Shown piece by piece: positions 58,320-64,000 of a DNA stretch of 64,000 bases. Location of the stretch: assembly GCA_963800285.1 (NCBI GenBank), contig CAWDAL010000014.1:477992-541991 (forward strand), in the 5' to 3' direction. Position numbers and translations under genes: made by a program. Position 1 is the stretch's first letter, and the number at the start of each line of letters is the position of its first letter. The stretch is from DASUPK01 sp963800285 (GTDB lineage: Bacteria > Actinomycetota > Thermoleophilia > Solirubrobacterales > 70-9). A model generated the notes under the pieces. The model made no database searches. It was not told the origin of the DNA and saw nothing but the letters and a program-made list of their open reading frames with translations.

Positions 58320-59629
58320 CCCAGGCTCCTGGCCGGCTCCTTCTCCCGATCGGGGGCGGGCTCCTCGGCGGGCTCGGGCGTCGGCTCGGCCGGGGCGGGT
58401 TCGGGCTGAGCCGGCGCGTGCTCCGGCTGCTCGATTGGCTCGACGATGATCGTCCGGGATGGACCGGGAAGGGTCATGACCTTGATTTGGTCGGTGATGC
58501 GCCCGCGTTCCTGACGCCGCCGAGCGGCTCGGAGACGACCTGGGCGACGTGGCCCGCTTTGAGCGGTCCGAACACGGCCCGAACTCGGACGAGGAACGGC
58601 GCCGGCCGCTCGACAGAGCCAGGGCCTCATGTCCCTGACGGTGACCCTCGAGCGGCCCTTCGGCACATGGTGCACCACTGTGGTGGCTCGCCCCAGATCC
58701 TTACCCGAGTGGCCAATGGCCACGATCCCGAGGCGGAGTTGACCGAGCGGGCGCGTTGTGCGCACCACGGCGTCGACCCGGCACTTGGAGCGGTCGGCGA
58801 GCACCCGCTCCACCCGCGCCGGCGCCTTCCACTGCTTCTCGTCGCCCCAACCGAAGAGGATCGCCCCCGCGATGAAGATCACCACGGCCGCCCAGAAGGC
58901 ATACCAGATCGCCGCGAACGCCCAGAAGAGGCCGATCATCGCCGCCTCCCCGATCCGCTGAAGCCGGCTGCGTCCGTCCGGCTGGCCGCCGGGCGGAGGC
59001 GTCGAGGGCGGCGTCCAGGTCGAGCTGCCGAGGTCCACGACGTCCGGCCCGTCCACGTGGAGCGGGTCGAGGAGCGTCGCGAGCGCGGCCTGATCGAGAA
59101 CCCCGCCGCGGCGCTCGCAATAGTCGACCAGGTCCTGGGCTCCGTCGACCTCGAGGAGTTCAGCGCGATGGAACCGTGCCACCCGTTCGACCCCCCGCCG
59201 CCGAAAGGTCGACCAGCTCCGCCCGACGATCAGGACGGCCGGTCGCGCGCGCTCGGCGCGAAAACCCGACTTATGGACCTCGATGCGCCCGCAGGCCTCG
59301 ACCAGGCCGCTGATCTCGCCCAGCTCGAGCGACAGCTCGTCCTCCGGGGCCTGCGCCTCCGTCTCGCTCCAGTAGAGCGCCTGGTCCTCGAGGGCCTGTT
59401 CGAGATGCGGGTGAAGCGAATAGAGCCCGCACGAGCAGCCCGGGCCCGGCACAGGATCTCCGCGGCGGTGATGCCCGGAGAGACATCGTGCCTGCGTCCA
59501 CCGCCCCTTCGCTTCCCAGAGGGAATCGCCGAACGAGGCGCAGAGCCGCAGATCGCCATTCCGTACTGCCCGTACCGCCCAGGTCCGCAGACCCAGGATG
59601 CTGCCGGCGAAGAGCGGAGGCTCGGTCAT
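58316..59629 (-). pseudogene. CGLYALHP/VVEACGR family membrane protein (paralogue C), two compensating frameshifts
   Basis: 437 codons. The core CSCGLYSLHP and LVEACGRIEVHKSGFRAERA is near residues 60-120; a transmembrane helix (AIWYAFWAAVVIFIAGAILF) sits near residue 250. Between about 58618 and 58505 the open frame is Arg-rich nonsense; the +1 frame there reads RPAPFLVRVRAVFGPLKAGH-like family sequence. An extra base near 58618 and a missing one near 58505 would cancel. The tail PGPSRTIIVEPIE is Pro/Glu-rich. Confidence 0.7.
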
Positions 59630-60052
59630 CTAGAGCCCCCGGTTGAGCACCTCTGCGACTGCGTGCGGCGCCGTGTCCCGGGCGCTCAGCAGCTCGAGCT
59701 CGAACTCGAGCACGGAGCGGATCGGGTCCGCCGGTCGTCCGGAGAGCCCACGGTGGCAGCAGTCGCGCGCCTCGTCGAAGCGGCCGAGCCGCCGCAGGGT
59801 CTCGGCCAGGATGAGCTGGTCGGCGGCCGGCCCGATACGGGTGATCTGGATTCCCTCATCGAGGGCCATCCCCCAGAACTCGACGGCGCGCTCCCGGCAC
59901 GGCACCGCCCCCTCGTGATCGTCCTGCGCCTCACAGCGCCAGGCAGCCAGCAGGGCGCCCCAGCCGGCGGCGGCGTGCCCGGCCTTGGTCTCCGCCCAGC
60001 GGCTGAGCCAGCCGTCGATCGTCGCGTTGCCGTTTCCGTTCGGGACTCCCAT
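59630..60052 (-). CDS. TPR-like protein, first gene of the accessory operon
   Basis: 140 aa from the ATG at 60052. Helical repeats AAGWGALLAAWRCEAQDDHE and LILAETLRRLGRFDEARDCC resemble tetratricopeptide repeats. No catalytic motif. It heads the minus-strand operon, diverging from the sigma factor gene 110 bp away. A longer frame to 60142 has no better start. Its stop and the next ATG abut. Confidence 0.65.
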   Translation of the reverse strand: MGVPNGNGNATIDGWLSRWAETKAGHAAAGWGALLAAWRCEAQDDHEGAVPCRERAVEFWGMALDEGIQITRIGPAADQLILAETLRRLGRFDEARDCCHRGLSGRPADPIRSVLEFELELLSARDTAPHAVAEVLNRGL

Positions 60053-60072
60053 CGAGGGATTGGGTCGGCCCC

Positions 60073-60102
60073 GAACGTTCCGTCTGACACGGACGCTAGT
60101 TT
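60073..60102. promoter_or_regulatory. operator-like intergenic elements between the two accessory operons
   Basis: GAACGTTC (60073-60080) is a perfect palindrome; TCCGT (60079-60083) and ACGGA (60089-60093) form an overlapping inverted repeat; TAGTTT (60097-60102) is a possible plus-strand -10. These lie between the divergent start codons. Confidence 0.45.
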
Positions 60103-60162
60103 TTGTCGGCTGTCCGGCGATCCTCCCTCTGCCGGCCGGCATCTCTCTAGGAGGAGAGGCTT

Positions 60163-60885
60163 GTGAACTTCCGGCAACTGAGCGACCCCGAGCTCGACCG
60201 CCTCGGCAAGGAGGATCAGCCCGCCCTGTTCGAGTACATGGTCTCGGCGCGGCGAGCCGGACGGCTCGAGGACGCGAAGCGCGCCGCCCAGATCCTCGCC
60301 TACTCCTACGACCGGATCGTGCGCGGATTCATGTGGCGCAAGATCGGCAGCAAGGGGCCGATGGTCGTTGACGAGCTCGCCGGACAGACCCTGGCCGACG
60401 CCGTGCGCGCCGCCGTCAACTTCAAGGGCTCGACGATGGGCGAGTTCCGCTCGCTCGTCTTCACGATCGCCAGGCGGCGAATCGCCGACTATCTCGAGAA
60501 GCACTCGGTCAAGGATGAGAAGGGCGAGAAGAGGCAGGTCGTCGAGGAGCCGTGGGAGAAGGACTTCGGGGAGGGTCCGATCGAGCGCCCCGCCGACGGC
60601 CGCCACGAGGCCGATCCGACCGACGCCGTCGGGCAGATGAGCGTCTTCACCCAAGCGTTCGACGAGCTGAATCAGGAGTCACACAAGCTCGTCATCTGCC
60701 TGGTTCGCTTCTATGACCTTCCGCACAAGGAAGTCGCCGAAAAGGTCAACAGTCAGTTCGGCGACCAATTGACCGACCCAATGACCGAGCAGAATGTCAA
60801 CCAGATCAACAGCCGCTTCGACAAGAGGCTGGATGAGCTGCTGCGTGAGGCAGAGGATCCTCCGCCTCCCGATCACGATGACTGA
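60163..60885 (+). CDS. ECF-like RNA polymerase sigma factor
   Basis: 240 aa. Region 2: RGFMWRKIGSKGPMVVDELA, TMGEFRSLVFTIARRRIADY. Region 4: AFDELNQESHKLVICLVRFY, DLPHKEVAEKVNSQF, MTEQNVNQINSRFDKRLDEL. An unusual spacer and acidic tail set it apart from common ECF types. AGGAGGAG precedes the GTG. It overlaps the downstream HTH gene by 8 bp. It may drive the divergent operon. Confidence 0.85.
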   Translation: MNFRQLSDPELDRLGKEDQPALFEYMVSARRAGRLEDAKRAAQILAYSYDRIVRGFMWRKIGSKGPMVVDELAGQTLADAVRAAVNFKGSTMGEFRSLVFTIARRRIADYLEKHSVKDEKGEKRQVVEEPWEKDFGEGPIERPADGRHEADPTDAVGQMSVFTQAFDELNQESHKLVICLVRFYDLPHKEVAEKVNSQFGDQLTDPMTEQNVNQINSRFDKRLDELLREAEDPPPPDHDD

Positions 60886-61519
60886 CGTCGACCGACTCCT
60901 GCGGGACTACATAGAGCGCTTCGAGGAGGGAGGCTCGGTCGATCCGAGCGACCTCTTCAAGGGCCTTGAGCAGGGCGACCAGCGAAAACTCGCCGTGCTG
61001 ATCGAGGGATACCTCGAGCATGCCGCCCCGGCGCAGAAGTGGGACCCCGAGGGGTTCGAGGGATCCGTCGCGCAGCACGCGGTGGAGCAGGTCGCCGCGG
61101 AATGGGAGGCGGATGCCGTGCCGAGCGAGCTCGTCCGCCTGCGAAACGAACGGAAGATCTCGCGGGAGGATCTGGTCGCGAAGCTCGCCGATTCCCTCGG
61201 CGTCTCCGGCATGCGCGAGAAGGTCGCGGCCTACTACCACCGCCTCGAGCGTGGCCTCCTGCCGGCCGAGGGTGTCTCGGCAAAGGTCTGGGACGCGCTA
61301 GCCGGTCTGCTCGGAGCCTCGAGCGACTCCCTCCGCGACGCGGCCTCGGCGATGAAGGGCCCAGCCGACGCGGCGAGGGGGCCGGCCTATGCGCGAACCG
61401 CGAAACCGCCGCCCGAGGAATACCGGTTGGAGGACCGGGCGGCGGAGGAGGGGCCGGGCAAGGCCTCACCGGGCACCGCAGAGCCCGACGAGGTGGACCG
61501 CCTGTTCACCGGGGGCTGA
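60878..61519 (+). CDS. HTH (XRE-like) regulator
   Basis: 213 aa. N-terminal helical segment (VDRLLRDYIERFEEGGSVDP and on). The middle XRE-type HTH is LVRLRNERKISREDLVAKLA, then LERGLLPAEGVSAKVWDALA; the C-terminal tail is acidic and Pro-rich. XRE plus ImmA/IrrE pairs usually work as repressor and repressor-cleaving protease. Start ATG 60878 lies inside the sigma gene's end. Confidence 0.82.
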   Translation: MTDVDRLLRDYIERFEEGGSVDPSDLFKGLEQGDQRKLAVLIEGYLEHAAPAQKWDPEGFEGSVAQHAVEQVAAEWEADAVPSELVRLRNERKISREDLVAKLADSLGVSGMREKVAAYYHRLERGLLPAEGVSAKVWDALAGLLGASSDSLRDAASAMKGPADAARGPAYARTAKPPPEEYRLEDRAAEEGPGKASPGTAEPDEVDRLFTGG

Positions 61520-61546
61520 CGGCTGGACGGGACGCGGCCGGACGGT

Positions 61547-61552
61547 TACGTT
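61547..61552 (+). promoter_or_regulatory. leaderless -10 box (TACGTT)
   Basis: TACGTT is followed by CCCGGC and then the GTG at 61559. Confidence 0.5.
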
Positions 61553-61558
61553 CCCGGC

Positions 61559-62116
61559 GTGGAGCAGGTCGAGCTGCAGGCGGAGGCGGTGCTCGCCGGC
61601 GTTCCGGATTGGATCTGGAACGGCGAGCGACTCCCCGTCCCCGTGGACACGATCGCCGACTCGCACTTCGGCCTGCTCATCCGCGAGATGGATGACATGG
61701 CATCCGCGCCCGGCGCGCCGAAGCTCCGCGAGGGCCAGTCGCTGTCCGGCCTACTGCTCGCCGGCCCCGGCGAGATCTGGGTGAACGCCGAGGAGGCAAG
61801 ACAGTGGCCCGGCCGGAAGCGCTTCACGATCGGCCACGAGCTCGGCCACTGGGTCATGCACCGGGAGCCCGGTCAGCAGTCGCTCTTCTGCCGCCACGCC
61901 GAGGTCAACGAGGAGGACGGCGACTCAGAGCACGACCGCGCCGCCGAGATCGAGCGCGAGGCCAACGCATTCGCGGCGGCCTTCACGATGCCGGCCCACC
62001 TGATCCGCAAGCACTACGACCGCTGGCACCACGAGCCCGACTGCCACGCCCGACTGTGCAAGCTCTTCAACTCGTCAGGAGCGGCGATGGGGCACCGACT
62101 TCATGCGGTGATCTGA
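61559..62116 (+). CDS. ImmA/IrrE-family metallopeptidase
   Basis: 185 aa. Zinc motif FTIGHELGHWVMH (His93, Glu94, His97), and downstream AAEIEREANAFAAAFTMPAH carries the third ligand (Glu-x-x-A-N-x-F-A-A). This DUF955 family cleaves partner repressors after a stress or DNA-damage signal. The XRE protein encoded just upstream is the likely substrate. The GTG start is set by the leaderless box. Confidence 0.92.
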   Translation: MEQVELQAEAVLAGVPDWIWNGERLPVPVDTIADSHFGLLIREMDDMASAPGAPKLREGQSLSGLLLAGPGEIWVNAEEARQWPGRKRFTIGHELGHWVMHREPGQQSLFCRHAEVNEEDGDSEHDRAAEIEREANAFAAAFTMPAHLIRKHYDRWHHEPDCHARLCKLFNSSGAAMGHRLHAVI

Positions 62117-62128
62117 ACCTCCAGGCAG

Positions 62129-62156
62129 CGAACGACCCGCCGAAGCGGGCCGTTCG
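62129..62156 (+). terminator. long hairpin after the ImmA/IrrE gene
   Basis: CGAACG (62129-62134) pairs with CGTTCG (62151-62156) and CCCGC (62136-62140) with GCGGG (62145-62149) around a CGAA tetraloop, with one A/C mismatch. It sits 12 bp after the stop. Confidence 0.65.
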
Positions 62157-62209
62157 GGGTGAAGCCGGGACCGAAGCCCCGGCGCACGGTTGAGGTCATC
62201 AAGTCTAGG

Positions 62210-62304
62210 CGCGGAGGGCGCCGGACTCGAACCGGAACCGACCCCTTCGGGCCGGTCGCAACGACCCTCAACCGTGCATGCCGCCTTGGCATCTCACCCT
62301 CCGC
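62210..62304 (-). tRNA. class-II tRNA-like structure, anticodon uncertain
   Basis: Minus strand: an 8-bp acceptor GCGGAGGG/CCCTCCGC (extendable to 12 bp with flanks), a D-like hairpin ATGCC/GGCAT, a 7-bp long variable arm (CCGGCCC/GGGTCGG) and a canonical T-loop (GGTTCGAGTCC). The T arm is only 4 bp plus a mismatch and the D-loop lacks standard landmarks. The best anticodon loop TTGAGGG would read GAG (Leu), but its stem has a mismatch. Could be a diverged, decaying or unusual tRNA; no CCA is encoded. Confidence 0.4.
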
Positions 62305-62475
62305 GCACCGACATGAATGGCGGAATCGACTTGCCCGGCCGCGCGCACGGCGTGCCAACTTCGCGCCAGATCGACTACGAGAACTTCAAGAACGCTCTGC
62401 CGATAACGGCCGGCCCGCGCGAAGGGCGCGAGGCGGCCGTGTCAGGTTTGACCGCCCATCGAGACCTATCTCTCG
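62305..62475. other. non-coding gap before nuclease gene
   Basis: Small in-frame stretches exist but none has a start with a ribosome site or family-like sequence. Several GC-rich inverted runs (GGCCGGCCCGCGCG area) are present. TATCTC lies 3 nt before the ATG at 62476, too close to be a typical leaderless -10. Confidence 0.35.
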
Positions 62476-63295
62476 ATGGCCGATTCGGAAACAGCCCAGC
62501 TTCCGCGGAAGTTCAGCCCCAGCGCCCTCGGCATGTACGAGGAGTGCCCGAAGCAGTTCGAGTTCGCCTATCTGCTGCGGCCGGAGGTGGAGGAAGCGCA
62601 ATCACCCCACCTCGTGGTCGGGAACGCCGTGCACGAGGCCCTCGCCTTCCTCTACCGGCTCCCGGTCGAGGAGCGCAGCGAGTCGGCCCTGCACCAGGCA
62701 CTCCGCCACCACTGGGCCCGCATCCCGGACCGCGACCAGGCCTTCCTCAACGAGAGCGAGGAGCGCGAGTGGGGACTGCGAACGCTGCGCTCGTTGAGCG
62801 ACTACGCAGCCCGCTACGACCTCGGAATCCGACCGCTCCTCGTCGAGGACTGGATCCAGGCGCGCCTGCCGAACTGGCCGCGTCGTCTGCGGCAGGACCG
62901 ACCGCGTGGACCGCTCGGTCGGAGACCGGCCGGGAATCGAGGTCATCGACTACAAGACCGGCCGCTGCTGGATCGACGACGAAGGCCTCGCCGGCCTGAT
63001 CAGCGCACGGCTGTACGCCCTGGCCGCGACACGGACTCTGCACGAACCCGTAGTGAAGGTCCGCTTCGTCTACGTCACCGAGGGCATCGAGCGGACCTGG
63101 AGCCCCGATGGCGATGACCTCGCCGCGATCGAGTCCGAGCTGGTCGAGCTGACCGACCGCGTCTCGAGCGATGAGGTCTTCGAGGCCCGCCCCGATCCGA
63201 TGCGATGCCGCTGGTGCAGCTACGCCTCGCTCTGCCCCGCGCGCGACGAGACCTCACTGGAGGATCTCCGCGATGCTGCCACTGCGGTGTTCTAG
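62476..63295 (+). pseudogene. RecB/Cas4-like PD-(D/E)XK nuclease with Fe-S cysteines, one frameshift
   Basis: First frame: FSPSALGMYEECPKQFEFAY and VVGNAVHEALAFLYRLP (motif I). An extra T near 62875 (after LPN) shifts it; the second frame continues RVVCGRTDRVDRSVGDRPGI, then EVIDYKTGRCWID (motif III) and CRWCSYASLCPARDE (three Cys). With the early Cys in YEECP this is the Cas4/AddB-type iron-sulfur nuclease. Rebuilt length about 273 aa. Motifs intact suggest an error or recent lesion. Confidence 0.75.
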
Positions 63296-63307
63296 GTGAG
63301 CCGGGCC

Positions 63308-63329
63308 GTAGCACAGGTTGTGCTACAGT
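63308..63329 (+). promoter_or_regulatory. MazEF operator and leaderless promoter
   Basis: GTAGCACA (63308-63315) and TGTGCTAC (63319-63326) are perfect 8-bp inverted repeats with a 3-nt spacer; TACAGT (63324-63329) is the -10, exactly 6 nt before the ATG at 63336. Operator and promoter overlap, as in autorepressed toxin-antitoxin loci. Confidence 0.7.
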
Positions 63330-63335
63330 GCGTAC

Positions 63336-63584
63336 ATGGCGTCTCGGACCGTGCGCGCACGTTTGGACGAGGCCTCCGAGCAGGCGCTCGATGTGCTCAT
63401 GCGCGAAGGTCGAAACGAGTCTGAGGCCGTGCGCGAGGCCCTGGTCGAGGCCGGCAAGCTACGCGCCCGGCGCTCAGCTTTGGCCGATGAGGTATCGCGG
63501 CTCGCCGAGGACCCCGACGACAGCGAGGAGCGTCGCGCACTGATGACCGACATGGATGCTGTGTCGGCCGACTGGCCGGCGTGA
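63336..63584 (+). CDS. antitoxin (ribbon-helix-helix type)
   Basis: 82 aa. RTVRARLDEASEQALDVLMR and NESEAVREALVEAG form a ribbon-helix-helix fold, followed by an acidic C-terminal toxin-binding tail. Start ATG 63336 is chosen over a GTG at 63318 because of the operator and the 6-nt spacing. Overlaps the toxin start (GTGA). Confidence 0.85.
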   Translation: MASRTVRARLDEASEQALDVLMREGRNESEAVREALVEAGKLRARRSALADEVSRLAEDPDDSEERRALMTDMDAVSADWPA

Positions 63585-63898
63585 CCCGAGGGGAGATCTA
63601 CCGGATCAGGTTTCCGCGCGGCAAGGGGCGCGAGCAGGCCGGCCCCCGCTACGGGGTGATCGTTCAAGCGGAGGAGCTGCTGGGGCTCTCAACTGCGATC
63701 GTCGCACCGACCTCGACCTCGGCCGCAGCGGCGACGTTTCGGCCGGAGATCGAGATCGAAGGGCAACCGACGCGGGTCATGGTCGAGCAGCTGCGGGCCC
63801 TCGACATCGAGCGGCTTGACAAGCTCGCCGGGCGCCTGTCGGCACGGGAGATCGGTGCAGTCGACCAGGCCCTCGCACTCGTGCTGAATCTCGTCTAG
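63581..63898 (+). CDS. MazF/PemK-family toxin
   Basis: 105 aa. TRGEIYRIRFPRGKGREQAG followed by RYGVIVQAEELLGLSTAIVA and VMVEQLRALDIERL are the MazF-type SH3-like endoribonuclease blocks. It would cleave mRNA at short motifs when not bound by the upstream antitoxin. GTG start overlaps the antitoxin stop. Confidence 0.88.
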   Translation: MTRGEIYRIRFPRGKGREQAGPRYGVIVQAEELLGLSTAIVAPTSTSAAAATFRPEIEIEGQPTRVMVEQLRALDIERLDKLAGRLSAREIGAVDQALALVLNLV

Positions 63899-63919
63899 AG
63901 CCGGAGTGCCGCTCGGCTC

Positions 63920-64000
63920 CTACCGCAGGGTATGGAAGTCCCCCCCGCAGTCCTTCCAGACGCCTCGGTCCGCGTTCTCGGCCCGATGCTCCGCGTGCTT
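63920..64000 (-). CDS. 3' end of a gene entering from the right edge
   Basis: On the minus strand an open frame runs from the edge to a TAG at 63920 (residues ending WKDCGGDFHTLR). Only 26 codons are visible, so the product cannot be named and the call is tentative. Confidence 0.3.
   Translation of the reverse strand, partial: KHAEHRAENADRGVWKDCGGDFHTLR

Noticed and set aside
62210..62304. Selenocysteine tRNA
   Set aside because: The 8-bp acceptor and long variable arm fit, but no TCA anticodon exists anywhere in the element.
62190..62999. Plus-strand frame across the tRNA-like element and nuclease
   Set aside because: Pro/Arg/Gly-rich with no family sequence; overlaps the Cas4-like gene in another frame.

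Overview
This 64-kb window is high-GC chromosomal DNA with dense, short-intergenic gene packing. Its gene content points to a deep-branching actinobacterium, most likely class Thermoleophilia (Solirubrobacterales-like): F420-type oxidoreductases, a WS/DGAT acyltransferase, acyl-CoA and propionyl-CoA catabolism, a DUF5679 protein, split LigD-type repair modules, and a heliorhodopsin. The class assignment is inferred from gene content and base composition, since no rRNA or ribosomal protein gene is present. Many genes lack a Shine-Dalgarno sequence and instead carry a TANNNT -10 box 6-7 nt before the start codon, which indicates leaderless transcripts.

Layout, 1-34 kb: housekeeping and lipid metabolism. 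In order: an edge-truncated DUF559-like gene, a methyltransferase, an ATP-dependent DNA ligase, an L-2-hydroxyglutarate oxidase-like enzyme, a GT-C mannosyltransferase, an acyl-CoA dehydrogenase, a secreted hydrolase, an ECF sigma/anti-sigma pair, a TetR regulator and a thiolase. Next come a secreted propeller-like protein, PAS and metallo-beta-lactamase proteins, an amidase, a cupredoxin, MsrA, Nudix, DUF429, CsbD, WS/DGAT plus a LigD-type phosphoesterase, methylmalonate-semialdehyde dehydrogenase, and a carboxyl transferase. An iron-responsive MbfA-like/Fur divergon with two iron-box-like sites closes this part.

Layout, 34-54 kb: a MarR-controlled ABC-2 exporter (its ATPase frame is broken twice), a catalase-family peroxidase, a deazaflavin enzyme, an M32 carboxypeptidase, an alpha/beta hydrolase lacking its nucleophile serine, a GGDEF/HD-GYP protein, an F420 LLM oxidoreductase, AIM24, and an HD-GYP-LuxR regulator opposite a TetR with tandem perfect palindromes. 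It ends with a heliorhodopsin flanked by a second TetR (also with paired palindromes) and a 1-Cys peroxiredoxin.

Layout, 54-64 kb: an accessory region. A tightly overlapping minus-strand operon encodes TPR-like, HIRAN-like, membrane and cyclic-phosphate-processing receiver-like proteins. It includes members of an unnamed paralogous family sharing a CGLYALHP / VVEAWGR motif. The operon diverges from a sigma factor - HTH - ImmA/IrrE metallopeptidase operon. A class-II tRNA-like structure, a Cas4/RecB-like Fe-S nuclease and a MazEF module follow. Several genes here contain single-base frameshifts, so either the consensus has indel errors or the region is decaying.
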